Source: Methanospirillum hungatei
GTDB taxonomy: Archaea; Halobacteriota; Methanomicrobia; Methanomicrobiales; Methanospirillaceae
Direction of reading: 5' to 3'
Assembly (NCBI GenBank): GCA_003251955.1
Contig: QKDV01000012.1
Coordinates: forward strand, 1 to 14,500
DNA length: 14,500 nt
A model generated the notes under the pieces. The model had not been told where the DNA came from and searched no databases. It saw only the letters and a list, made by a program, of their open reading frames with translations. The position numbers and the translations under genes were made by a program. Positions 7,476-14,477 of this stretch are shown in pieces; the first letter of the stretch is position 1, and the number at the start of each line of letters is the position of its first letter.

Positions 7476-8560
7476 GATCAATTGTCGAAGAGGCATTAAA
7501 CAGGGCAAAGGCAGAGAGCGAACCACCGCAGAACAACAGCGATCTGGATGCAGTTCTCAAATCCATGATGACCAAGATCGCGGTCATAGGATGCGGCGGT
7601 GGGGGATCAAATACTATCAGCAGGATGTATGATGAGGGGATTGCCGGAACTACTCTTTATGCTGTGAACACTGATGCCATGCATCTTGCCACAGTTCGAG
7701 CTGATCACCGGATTCTCATCGGAAGGCAGCGGACCCGTGGACTGGGTGCGGGTTCGTATCCTCAAGTCGGTGAGGAGGCAGCTCTTGAAAGTGAGCATGA
7801 AATTCATAGGGCTGTAGATGATGCTGATATGGTTTTCATAACAGCAGGTCTTGGTGGAGGAACTGGTACTGGATGTGCTCCGGTTGTTGCCAAGGCGGCC
7901 CATGAAGAAGGTGCCCTGACAATAGCTGTTGTAACTCTTCCATTTACTGCAGAGGGCGCCATACGATCAGAGAATGCGGAGACTGGACTTGAACGACTCC
8001 GTGAAGTGGCAGATACCGTGATCGTTGTGCCCAATGATAGGCTCATGGAAGTAGTCCCAAAGCTTCCCTTGTCTGCTGCGTTCAAGGTTGCCGATGAAGT
8101 TCTGATGCGTGCAGTCAAAGGAATTACAGAACTTATCACGGTGCCAGGACTTGTGAACCTTGATTTTGCTGATATCCGGGCAATCATGGAAAAAGGGGGC
8201 GTTGCCATGATCGGAATGGGCGAGAGCGATGCCACAGACAAAGCTGCTGATTCGGTGCGCAAGGCCATTCGATCCCCCCTTCTGGATATAGATATATCAG
8301 GCGCGACATCTGCCCTGGTCAATGTAACTGGCGGTCCGGACATGACAATGGCAGAGGCAGAAGGGGTAGTTGAAGAAGTATACAACCTGATTGACCCGGA
8401 TGCACGTATCATCTGGGGAGCCCAGATTGATCCGACAATGCAGGGAACAATCCGGACACTCCTGATTTTAACTGGTGTTCGGTCGCCACAAATATATGGG
8501 AGAAATGAGAAAAGTAACCCGAAATTTCAGAGGCACTTTGAGATAGACTTTCTGAAGTGA
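7472..8560 (+). CDS. ftsZ: Cell division protein FtsZ (FtsZ1-type)
   Basis: A tubulin-like GTPase that polymerises into the division ring. Visible motifs: the nucleotide-binding [14 protein letters not shown] (36-49), the tubulin signature GGGTGTG (128-134), the NDR (188-190) loop and the T7 catalytic loop [11 protein letters not shown] (229-239). The protein ends in a short charged linker and HFEIDFLK, which resembles the C-terminal peptide of euryarchaeal FtsZ1 that contacts membrane-anchor partners such as SepF. I chose ATG 7472, giving 363 residues and an ATGA overlap with the dtdA stop. An in-frame ATG at 7460 would add MGHT and is less likely. Linkage to secE and nusG is the typical euryarchaeal ftsZ1 context. 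Confidence 0.95.
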   Translation: MRSIVEEALNRAKAESEPPQNNSDLDAVLKSMMTKIAVIGCGGGGSNTISRMYDEGIAGTTLYAVNTDAMHLATVRADHRILIGRQRTRGLGAGSYPQVGEEAALESEHEIHRAVDDADMVFITAGLGGGTGTGCAPVVAKAAHEEGALTIAVVTLPFTAEGAIRSENAETGLERLREVADTVIVVPNDRLMEVVPKLPLSAAFKVADEVLMRAVKGITELITVPGLVNLDFADIRAIMEKGGVAMIGMGESDATDKAADSVRKAIRSPLLDIDISGATSALVNVTGGPDMTMAEAEGVVEEVYNLIDPDARIIWGAQIDPTMQGTIRTLLILTGVRSPQIYGRNEKSNPKFQRHFEIDFLK

Positions 8561-8566
8561 TATCAT

Positions 8567-8758
8567 ATGGAAACCCCTAAGTTCAATTTAAATCTGAATG
8601 AGGAACTCTTCCGAAAATACTGGAGGGTTCTTAAACTGGCACGCTTTCCAAAGCGTGATGAATATACCAAGATTGCTCTTGTGGCAGCAGCCGGTGTGTT
8701 GGTTGTCGGACTGTTAGGGTTTATCGTATACCTGCTATTTGTATACCTCCCACATTAA
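8567..8758 (+). CDS. secE: Preprotein translocase subunit SecE (Sec61 gamma)
   Basis: A 63-residue single-span membrane protein. The amphipathic N-terminal half LFRKYWRVLKLARFPKRDEY (residues 14-33) matches the conserved cytosolic SecE clamp helix, and residues about 36-60 form one hydrophobic transmembrane helix ending just before the C-terminus. SecE holds the SecY halves together in the SecYEG channel. GTGAT at 8557-8561, overlapping the ftsZ stop, acts as the ribosome binding site five bases before ATG 8567. It sits two bases ahead of nusG, as in many archaea. Confidence 0.92.
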   Translation: METPKFNLNLNEELFRKYWRVLKLARFPKRDEYTKIALVAAAGVLVVGLLGFIVYLLFVYLPH

Positions 8759-8760
8759 TC

Positions 8761-9240
8761 ATGGAGACTGAACCCCGCCTCACCCGAATCTACGCGGTTA
8801 AGACGACGAACCGGGCTGAGCGTAGTGTGGCTGACAACATTGACAAGGCGGTAAGGGATACCCGCAATACTATCAAGGTTATGTCAGTTATTGCTCCTGA
8901 TGAACTGAAAGGGTATGTTCTAGTTGAAACGACCGAACCTCTTGCGCGTGTTCAGGAACTTATGGAACAGGTTCCTAGTGCGCGTATCGTCCTTCCTGGT
9001 GCAACTTCTCTTGAAGAGGTAGGTCACTATCTGACGCCAAAACCTGCAGTCAGTGGAATTGATGAAGGGACTATTGTTGAACTGATCGCTGGACCATTCA
9101 AGGGTGAAAAAGCGGTTGTTAAACGAGTAGATGCTTCAAAGGAAGAGATTACTGTTGAGTTATATGAGAGTGTTCTTCCGATTCCGATAACGGTCAGAGG
9201 CGATCATGTCAGAATTATTGACCGCGGAGAGGATGATTAA
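8761..9240 (+). CDS. nusG: Transcription elongation factor NusG/Spt5
   Basis: A 159-residue protein with an NGN domain (residues about 9-90, beginning IYAVKTTNRAERSVADNI, with GYVLVET at the core) and a KOW domain (about 101-155; GTIVELIAGPFKGEKAVVKRVD). Length and layout are those of archaeal Spt5, which binds the RNA polymerase clamp with Spt4 and raises processivity. The ATG lies two bases after the secE stop and has no purine-rich ribosome binding site; the sequence ahead is CTCCCACATTAATC. Translation may therefore depend on coupling to secE. The operon ends here: a T-tract follows and the ribosomal genes have a new promoter. Confidence 0.94.
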   Translation: METEPRLTRIYAVKTTNRAERSVADNIDKAVRDTRNTIKVMSVIAPDELKGYVLVETTEPLARVQELMEQVPSARIVLPGATSLEEVGHYLTPKPAVSGIDEGTIVELIAGPFKGEKAVVKRVDASKEEITVELYESVLPIPITVRGDHVRIIDRGEDD

Positions 9241-9249
9241 TCTCAACTA

Positions 9250-9257
9250 TTTTTTTT
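9250..9257 (+). terminator. Oligo-T terminator after nusG
   Basis: Eight consecutive T begin ten bases after the nusG stop. Archaeal RNA polymerase terminates at such tracts without needing a hairpin. A second, shorter T-run at 9274-9278 overlaps the next promoter candidate. Confidence 0.6.
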
Positions 9258-9265
9258 GTCAGTTC

Positions 9266-9281
9266 GCAAAGTCTTTTTATT
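9266..9281 (+). promoter_or_regulatory. Candidate BRE/TATA promoter of the L11-L1-L10-L12 operon
   Basis: GCAAAGTCTTTTTATT looks like a purine-rich BRE followed by a T/A-rich TATA element. Transcription would start about 25 bases downstream, near 9300-9306, giving a leader of roughly 40 bases before the L11 ATG at 9342. The TATA is not a perfect match to TTTATATA. Confidence 0.45.
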
Positions 9282-9341
9282 CTTATCCTTCGACCTTAAT
9301 GAACCCAAAAGGGCATACCATGCCCCATCAGGGTGATAACA

Positions 9342-9818
9342 ATGGCAGATGTGGTCGAGGTACTAGTACCCGGTGGAAAAGCCACTGCCGGTCCGCCACT
9401 CGGACCGGCACTGGGTCCCCTCGGTATCAATGTCAAAGCTGTTGTTGACGAGATCAACAAGAAGACTGCAAACTTCAATGGTATGCAGGTTCCTGTCCGT
9501 GTTGAGGTGGATGCGAAGAAGAACTTCACCATCTCAGTCGGTATTCCGCCAACAACTGCCCTCATTATGAAAGAGGCTGGCATTGAAAAGGGCTCTGGAG
9601 AGCCAAATACCAATATTGTGGGGAATATTTCACTGGAGGCCGCTGTCACGATTGCCAATATGAAGCTGGATTCTATGCTTTCGTATGATCTCAAGAACGC
9701 CGTTAAGGAAGTTATTGGGACCTGCGTCAGTCTTGGAGTTACTGTTTCAGGCAAAAAGCCCCGAGATGTCATATCAGAGATCAACACGGGCGTTCATGAC
9801 GCGGTTCTCAAGGGATAG
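9342..9818 (+). CDS. rpl11: Large ribosomal subunit protein L11 (uL11)
   Basis: 158 residues, the usual archaeal length. The N-terminal [20 protein letters not shown] (residues 9-28) is the near-invariant L11 signature. The C-terminal domain with the Pro/Lys-rich [12 protein letters not shown] segment binds the 23S rRNA GTPase-associated region at the stalk base. I place the start at ATG 9342 because the 9-16S anti-SD match GGTGAT (9332-9337) is spaced four bases from it and [12 protein letters not shown] is the family's typical beginning. An in-frame GTG at 9333 lies within that site. First gene of the stalk operon, with 63 bp to L1. Confidence 0.96.
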   Translation: MADVVEVLVPGGKATAGPPLGPALGPLGINVKAVVDEINKKTANFNGMQVPVRVEVDAKKNFTISVGIPPTTALIMKEAGIEKGSGEPNTNIVGNISLEAAVTIANMKLDSMLSYDLKNAVKEVIGTCVSLGVTVSGKKPRDVISEINTGVHDAVLKG

Positions 9819-9881
9819 GTTCGCTATGAGCCATAGAAGATCGTGCTAAAATTCACGGTCGCAGAACTATGGAGGAACGTA
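9819..9881 (+). promoter_or_regulatory. Structured L11-L1 intergenic leader, possible L1 control element
   Basis: GTTC (9819-9822) can pair with GAAC (9864-9867), enclosing two hairpins. The first is CTAT/ATAG (9824-9827/9833-9836) with a GAGCC loop. The second is GATCGTG (9839-9845) with CACGGTC (9854-9860), seven pairs including one G-U, with an 8-base loop. This would be a three-way junction ending four bases before the GGAGG ribosome binding site (9871-9875) of L1. Ribosomal protein L1 represses its own mRNA in both bacteria and methanogens. Whether this fold is the target is an inference; I could not match it firmly to a known L1 site. Confidence 0.4.
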
Positions 9882-10526
9882 ATGGTAGAGAAGAGCGTCA
9901 TAATTGACGCGATACAGAAGGCTAAGGAGACGGCGCCTGAACGGAAGTTCACTGAGAGTGTCGATATTACTATCAATCTGAAGAATATCGATATGTCTCA
10001 ACCGAAAAACCGTATTGACGAGACAATTCTCCTTCCTCATGGCAATGGCAGCAAAGCCAAGATCTCTGTCCTTGGTAGTGGTGATATCGTCACCCAGGCA
10101 AGAGATGCAGGTGTTGAGCTGATCATGGCCCCAGACGAGATCGAAAGACTCGGTGGAGAGCCCCGTGAGGCAAGAAAGGTTGCATCAGAATACCGGTTCT
10201 TCCTTGCAGAGACAAAGGTAATGGCCCTTGTCGGTCGGTGGCTCGGTCCACGACTCGGTCCAAGGGGTAAAATGCCTCAGCCTGTTCCGGACGGAGTAGA
10301 TATCCGCCCGATTGTCGAACGTCTTCGCAACTCAGTACGGGTTCGGACAAAAGACAAGATGGCCTTCTCACTGAAGGTCGGAACAACAGCTATGTCTGAT
10401 GAACAGATTGGCGAGAATATCGATGCAGTCCTTAAGCGTGTACTGGACAGACTCGAATCTGGTGAATTTCAGGTTAGATCTGTCTACGTCAAGACCACGA
10501 TGGGCCCGGCAGTAAAGGTGATCTAA
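9882..10526 (+). CDS. rpl1: Large ribosomal subunit protein L1 (uL1)
   Basis: 214 residues, typical for archaeal L1. It shows the conserved VSDITIN-like N-terminal strand (here SVDITINLKNIDMS), KISVLGSG, and the hallmark GRWLGPRLGPRGKMPQPVP segment near residues 113-131, followed by the C-terminal KVGTTAMSDEQIGENI and YVKTTMGPAVKV. L1 forms the mobile L1 stalk at the ribosomal E site and binds its own mRNA as a repressor. The start at ATG 9882 is set by GGAGG at 9871-9875; the frame is open upstream to a GTG at 9843, but those extra 13 residues are not L1-like. Its last codons contain the ribosome binding site of L10. Confidence 0.96.
   Translation: MVEKSVIIDAIQKAKETAPERKFTESVDITINLKNIDMSQPKNRIDETILLPHGNGSKAKISVLGSGDIVTQARDAGVELIMAPDEIERLGGEPREARKVASEYRFFLAETKVMALVGRWLGPRLGPRGKMPQPVPDGVDIRPIVERLRNSVRVRTKDKMAFSLKVGTTAMSDEQIGENIDAVLKRVLDRLESGEFQVRSVYVKTTMGPAVKVI
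9895..9910 (+). promoter_or_regulatory. Perfect hairpin near the start of the L1 coding region
   Basis: GCGTCA (9895-9900) and TGACGC (9905-9910) form a 6-bp stem with a TAAT loop, 13 to 28 bases past the A of the L1 start codon. In Methanococcus, the L1 autoregulatory site lies about 30 nucleotides inside the L1 gene, so the place is suggestive. A second small hairpin, TGAAC-GGAA-GTTCA (9938-9951), follows. The codons also encode ordinary L1 sequence, so chance is possible. Confidence 0.3.
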
Positions 10527-10527
10527 A

Positions 10528-11376
10528 ATGGCACTGTATACTGCACACCTTCCAAAGTGGAAGAAGGACGAGATCTCCGAGATCAAACGACTCTCTGGAG
10601 AGTTCAGGCTTATGGGCCTCGTCGATATGTATGGTATCCCGGCACGTCAGGTGCAGGACATCCGCCGTAATCTGAAAGGCAAGGCAGAACTTCGGATGAC
10701 GAGAAACACCCTGATTGAACATGCCCTTGGAGAAATGGGCGGTGAGATCAAGGATCTCGGTGGTAAACTCGACGGACACTCAGCACTCATCTTCACAAAT
10801 GAGAATCCTTTCAAGCTCTACAGCATGCTTGAAAAGACCAAGACAAAGATGGCTGCACGTCCCGGAGAACTTGCACCAACCGATATCGTCGTCGAAAAAG
10901 GTCCAACCAGTTTCAAGCCTGGTCCGATCGTAGGAGAACTCCAGCAGGCAGGTATCCCTGCAGCCATTGAGGCAGGCAAGGTTACTATCCGTGAGACCAA
11001 GACGGTCGTCAAGGAAGGCCAGGAGATATCAAAGAAACTCGCAGACGCTCTTGCCAAGCTGGATGTCAAACCGATGGATGTCGGTCTGCTTCTGCAGGCA
11101 GCCTTCTTTGAAGGTACAGTCTACGAATCTGATGTCCTCGCGATCGACGAGGTTGCATTCTACAATAACATCATCACTGCTGCTACACAGGCATTCAACC
11201 TCTCACTCAACGCTTCAATCCCGACAAAGGATACTGCAGCTGACCTGCTTACCAAGGCAGTTCGTGAGGCACGTAATGTTGCAGTTGAGGCAGCTGTTGT
11301 CAGCAACGATGTCATGGATGCAATCATCGGAAAGGCACAATCACAGGCTATGGCACTGCAATCTGTGGTTGAATGA
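10528..11376 (+). CDS. rplP0: Large ribosomal subunit protein L10 (uL10, P0), short form without the acidic stalk tail
   Basis: A 282-residue stalk-base protein. The N-terminal rRNA-binding domain (WKKDEISEIKRL, RMTRNTLIEHAL, GLVDMYGIPARQVQDIR) and the P0 insertion region (FKPGPIVGELQQAGIPAAIEAGKVTI) are complete. Residues about 209-282 give three consecutive helices (AFNLSLNASIP, LLTKAVREARNVAVEAA, IIGKAQSQAMALQ), the spine that in archaea holds three L12 dimers. The protein then ends; the charged linker and GLGALFG-type tail that many archaeal P0 proteins share with L12 is absent, and only 45 bp follow before L12. GGTGAT (10517-10522) is the ribosome binding site. Confidence 0.95.
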   Translation: MALYTAHLPKWKKDEISEIKRLSGEFRLMGLVDMYGIPARQVQDIRRNLKGKAELRMTRNTLIEHALGEMGGEIKDLGGKLDGHSALIFTNENPFKLYSMLEKTKTKMAARPGELAPTDIVVEKGPTSFKPGPIVGELQQAGIPAAIEAGKVTIRETKTVVKEGQEISKKLADALAKLDVKPMDVGLLLQAAFFEGTVYESDVLAIDEVAFYNNIITAATQAFNLSLNASIPTKDTAADLLTKAVREARNVAVEAAVVSNDVMDAIIGKAQSQAMALQSVVE

Positions 11377-11421
11377 AACTGAGCATAACGTCATACGCAA
11401 ATAATTACAGGTGAACAACAA

Positions 11422-11733
11422 ATGGAGTATATCTACGCTGCACTTCTTCTGCACAAGGCAGGAAAGGAAGTCAACGAATCCGCAGTTCAGGCAGTTCTCT
11501 CTGCCGCTGGTATCGCAGTTAACGAATCCCGTGTAAAGGCACTGGTTGCAGCCCTTGATGGCGTCGATATCGAAGACGCTATCAGCAAGGCAGCAGTTGC
11601 TCCTGTTGCAGTTGCAGCAGCAGCACCAGCAGCAGGCGCAGCACCCGCTGCAGCAGCAGATGAGGAGCCACAGGAAGACAAGAAGGCAGAGGAAGAGAGC
11701 GGTATGGCAGGGCTTGGTGCCCTGTTCGGCTAA
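11422..11733 (+). CDS. rpl12: Large ribosomal subunit protein L12 (aP1-type stalk protein)
   Basis: 103 residues in the archaeal/eukaryotic P1/P2 layout, unrelated to bacterial L7/L12. The N-terminal dimerisation domain (residues 1-58) contains [17 protein letters not shown]. Then come an Ala/Pro-rich hinge (59-79), an acidic linker (80-93) and the elongation-factor-binding tail MAGLGALFG at the end. It is present as dimers on the L10 helices and recruits translational GTPases. GGTGA at 11410-11414 lies seven bases before the ATG. The Ala-rich hinge is encoded by GCA/GCT-rich low-complexity DNA, which explains several spurious open frames in this stretch. Confidence 0.95.
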   Translation: MEYIYAALLLHKAGKEVNESAVQAVLSAAGIAVNESRVKALVAALDGVDIEDAISKAAVAPVAVAAAAPAAGAAPAAAADEEPQEDKKAEEESGMAGLGALFG

Positions 11734-11740
11734 ACCTCTC

Positions 11741-11768
11741 TTCTTTTTCCTGAAAGAATCGCTATTCT
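11741..11768 (+). terminator. Weak pyrimidine-tract terminator after L12
   Basis: Just past the L12 stop comes TTCTTTTTCC (11741-11750), followed by a 5-bp hairpin AGAAT-CGCT-ATTCT (11755-11768). The T-run of five suits archaeal oligo-T termination, although it is modest for the end of a highly expressed operon. Confidence 0.4.
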
Positions 11769-11819
11769 AATTAAATTATATATTCGCTGTTCTCTCTCTA
11801 TTCTTCAGGAACCTGATCC

Positions 11820-11862
11820 AAAAAAATCCGTATCTCAAAGATATCTTTGATTTCGAAAAAAA
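11820..11862 (-). terminator. Double T-tract terminator with palindrome for the membrane-protein gene
   Basis: Reading leftwards after the stop at 11873, the transcript passes a seven-T tract (11862-11856), then the perfect 16-bp palindrome TCAAAGATATCTTTGA (11835-11850), then a second seven-T tract (11826-11820). T-tracts alone are enough for archaeal termination. Because the dyad is symmetric it could also stop readthrough from the L12 side, although no T-tract follows it on that strand. Confidence 0.6.
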
Positions 11863-11872
11863 GAAAATAGGG

Positions 11873-13813
11873 TTAGGATGTAGTTTGGGGAGTGGTCAGT
11901 TTATCTCTGATTTCTGATCCAAACAATGGATCCTGTAGTTCTGGACGAGCCATCATCGTCTTGATGTACTCCTGTTTTGCTGATTCGAACTGTGCATCGC
12001 TCATACCTCCCTTCTTCTGTTCCATGTAATTTCTCAAGTCATAAAAAGCGTATCGGCCGTCATTACTCATCAGGGGTTTGGTTCCTGTGAGATTGGTGAT
12101 TGTTTCTTCAGTTTTGGCACCACCATCAGCATACCCATATCCGTCGACCAGAAGGCCGGTAAATCCTGTTGCAAATAGATGGCCCATCATATCTTCTGGA
12201 GATGATGCACAGACTGCTGTTTGCCAGTTGTCCCAGAATCTCCCTTTCATAGTTGGATAACTCCATTTCAGGTTGTGGGTATGAAGGTATGGTTTGAGAC
12301 TGTCAAGGCCTTTGATCTTTCCCGGAGGGTTGGAATTCGGGAATCCACCTATATCTGGAAGGATAAATATAGATGATCCAGCTGGCATCTCTTCTTCGAT
12401 CTGACCAAAGTACTCTTCCTGCATCTGAAACTCTTTCTCGCGGTCTGAACCCGGAGTGAAAGCATATCCGGCTGGTACCTGATCGAATATACCGAATGTA
12501 AGGAGTACCAGAAGCAGGATAAGGAAGATTGGACAGAAGAGAGGCCGTGTTCGATACTGCTCAAATATCAATTGCAGAATCAGAAGGAAGGCAAGGATAG
12601 CAAAAAAGGCGATGTAAAGGCTGATGCGGTTGTATGAATGAATCTCTGGGAAAACTTGTGCGATTATTGCTGAGATCCCACCTATAGTACCAATGAGAAT
12701 TGATGCGAAAGTTAGCAGGGAGAGATGGTCCATTAGTGGAGCCCGGTTTGCTAGCCGTGACTGAAGCCAGGGAAATCCCCTAAAGAAGATCCACCCAAGC
12801 AGGATGATAAGTCCGATACTTCCGATTATCCCTATCGATGCACTGACATTTTCATTCACGAGGGGGCGGTATTGTGTATACTTCTCGGCAATATCGGCAA
12901 GGAAAGGTATCCTATGTCCCTGAGCCGGTAGGAATAACTGAATCAGTTTCATTCCCCAGGTTTCAGATTCAAATGCATACCGGTATGACATCACAAATGA
13001 TGGTCCGTTGAAAAGTCCATATACAAGGGAGGGGAGTTTGTTCAGGATCATACCTGCTACAAGTATTACTCCTGCGATTGCACCGTTCAAAAAGTCGTAT
13101 CTTTTGTATGAACGGGAGTATGCCCAGAGAACAGCTACTGCCAGGAGAAGGAGACCAAAGTATCCATAATATGAATGTGTTGAAGTGATTAGCAGAATAA
13201 CTGCTGCTATGAGTCCCTTGTGTGTCAGGGTCAGTCCTGAAAGAATTCCTGTCTTACCCTTCTGATAGAACAGAGATTCACCCTGACATATCCAGATGAT
13301 CACCAAGACCATCAAGGGAATCATGTAGTAGGAAACCAAGTTGAAATGAATAATTCTAAAGAAGTGATAATAAAGGAACGAGAAAAGCAGACTCCCAAAT
13401 ACTGCTATGGGATAGGCAATTCTGATCTGCCTGAAAACATATAGTGAACAGAGCGCAGTGAGGAAGAATCCAAGGAGGTAATAGATATTCATCACTATGG
13501 CATAATTACCTGAAAAAAGACTGAGAATCTTCATTATCAGGAGATCGAGGTTACTCCCTATTGCATAGTCATACATCTCCAGGGTACCGGGCGCCCCGGT
13601 CATCGGGTTCTCAAGCCACCAACCGTTATCGATGGTTGTCTTAACGAGTAAATTGTACTCAAGACCATCACCATCGTATGTGTAAGGGACGTCGAGTCGT
13701 GCACCATTCATCAGGCCAAGAGTCCAGATAAGGTAAATTGCACATAGGATAATCAGAACCGCTGACCAGATGATCTGACTTTTTGTAATAGAAGACAGGG
13801 GATTATTTTTCAC
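11873..13813 (-). CDS. Polytopic membrane protein, GT-C glycosyltransferase-like ('sugar translocase' type)
   Basis: 646 residues with about ten to eleven hydrophobic segments between residues 13 and roughly 475, then a soluble C-terminal domain of about 165 residues. The first extracytoplasmic loop after TM1 has YTYDGDGLEYN (44-54), an acidic loop like the catalytic one in GT-C enzymes, followed by NGWWLENPMTGAPGTLEMYDY. The C-terminal part has FATGFTGLLVDGYGYADGG and SNDGRYAFYDL, a pattern I associate with bacterial proteins annotated as sugar translocases. A role in transferring lipid-linked sugars at the cell surface is plausible but inferred. Starts at GTG 13813 with GGTGG seven bases upstream; the next ATG (residue 35) would delete TM1. 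No glycosylation partner genes are visible here. Confidence 0.75.
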   Translation of the reverse strand: MKNNPLSSITKSQIIWSAVLIILCAIYLIWTLGLMNGARLDVPYTYDGDGLEYNLLVKTTIDNGWWLENPMTGAPGTLEMYDYAIGSNLDLLIMKILSLFSGNYAIVMNIYYLLGFFLTALCSLYVFRQIRIAYPIAVFGSLLFSFLYYHFFRIIHFNLVSYYMIPLMVLVIIWICQGESLFYQKGKTGILSGLTLTHKGLIAAVILLITSTHSYYGYFGLLLLAVAVLWAYSRSYKRYDFLNGAIAGVILVAGMILNKLPSLVYGLFNGPSFVMSYRYAFESETWGMKLIQLFLPAQGHRIPFLADIAEKYTQYRPLVNENVSASIGIIGSIGLIILLGWIFFRGFPWLQSRLANRAPLMDHLSLLTFASILIGTIGGISAIIAQVFPEIHSYNRISLYIAFFAILAFLLILQLIFEQYRTRPLFCPIFLILLLVLLTFGIFDQVPAGYAFTPGSDREKEFQMQEEYFGQIEEEMPAGSSIFILPDIGGFPNSNPPGKIKGLDSLKPYLHTHNLKWSYPTMKGRFWDNWQTAVCASSPEDMMGHLFATGFTGLLVDGYGYADGGAKTEETITNLTGTKPLMSNDGRYAFYDLRNYMEQKKGGMSDAQFESAKQEYIKTMMARPELQDPLFGSEIRDKLTTPQTTS

Positions 13814-13854
13814 CTTTTTCCCACCGTATTAAAAGAATTATTAGCCGTATCCAG

Positions 13855-13869
13855 TCATATAGCCTTTGC
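13855..13869 (-). promoter_or_regulatory. Candidate BRE/TATA promoter of the membrane-protein gene
   Basis: On the - strand GCAAAGGCTATATGA combines a purine-rich BRE-like stretch with a TATA-like core. Transcription would begin about 25 bases on, near 13832, leaving a leader of some 20 bases that contains the GGTGG ribosome binding site before GTG 13813. The rest of the 115-bp gap (13814-13928) is A/T-rich and shows nothing else I can name. Confidence 0.5.
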
Positions 13870-13928
13870 TTTAGATGATATTAATAGGACATAAAATAGT
13901 TAGTATATTAGTATCCTATCAGGAGATA

Positions 13929-14477
13929 TTACCTGACACAGATGGGTTGTTCATTTTGCAGTCTTGTTTTACATTCACTGCAAAGTATAGCTTTTTTGTG
14001 GTCCAGATCATCAAGACATCTTGGGTTAGCCATAACACAGCATTCGTCAGTTATGCAATGTTCAAGGCCGAAAAGATGGCCGATCTCATGTGCACCCTCG
14101 GAGATAATGCGGTCGCATAATACCTTGTCATCTACTGGCAGATCCCAGTATTCATTTCTCAACCTGGCAGCTGACACTACTGCGGAGCCGGTCCTGGGAC
14201 GAGCCAGACCAAAAACATACCTTGATGACGGTTTGAATATATCGTCATTAATCACCAGCAGCAGTGGTGCTTCGATATTGTTCCTTCGCTTATAGGTGTC
14301 TATACAGGAGAGAATTGCAGTTGCATCAAACTGTTGCCTGCTGATGGAGAATCCATTATAAAGAATTGGATTAGTAAATACCTGCACCGGGATATCCAGG
14401 ATTTGAAAAATCGTTCGTGCTACCGGGATCTCAAGGCCTTGTGGAGCTCCCCGATCCCAGAATATTTGGATATCCAT
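13929..14477 (-). CDS. amzA: Archaemetzincin, zinc metalloprotease
   Basis: 182 residues from ATG 14477, the usual size for archaeal AmzA. The metzincin zinc site HEIGHLFGLEH (130-140) supplies three His ligands and the catalytic Glu131. It is followed by C141, C146, C147, M149 (Met-turn) and the C166/C169 pair, which together make the family's second, structural zinc site. The classical spacing is four residues between the first two Cys and 17 from Met to the third; here the numbers are shifted by one, with an additional Cys. The N-terminus (IQIFWDRGAPQGLEIPVA) is typical. No signal peptide is visible, so it is probably cytosolic; physiological substrates of archaemetzincins are not known. 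A TTG at 14483 is an alternative start, and the frame remains open to the window edge. Confidence 0.93.
   Translation of the reverse strand: MDIQIFWDRGAPQGLEIPVARTIFQILDIPVQVFTNPILYNGFSISRQQFDATAILSCIDTYKRRNNIEAPLLLVINDDIFKPSSRYVFGLARPRTGSAVVSAARLRNEYWDLPVDDKVLCDRIISEGAHEIGHLFGLEHCITDECCVMANPRCLDDLDHKKAILCSECKTRLQNEQPICVR

Noticed and set aside
7804..8412. 202-residue antisense open frame inside ftsZ
   Set aside because: Ser/Ala-rich and wholly opposite a conserved gene; it is a codon-bias shadow without a ribosome binding site.
9206..9448. 80-residue + strand open frame spanning the nusG end and L11 start
   Set aside because: It overlaps two certain genes out of frame and crosses the terminator/promoter gap; its composition is a shadow of L11.
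9843..9881. Upstream GTG start that would lengthen L1 by 13 residues
   Set aside because: The strong GGAGG six bases before ATG 9882 and the usual L1 N-terminus favour the later start; the extra residues lie in the folded leader.
11600..11670. Repeated GCA-type codons resembling a microsatellite
   Set aside because: They encode the normal Ala-rich hinge of archaeal L12, so they need no other explanation.
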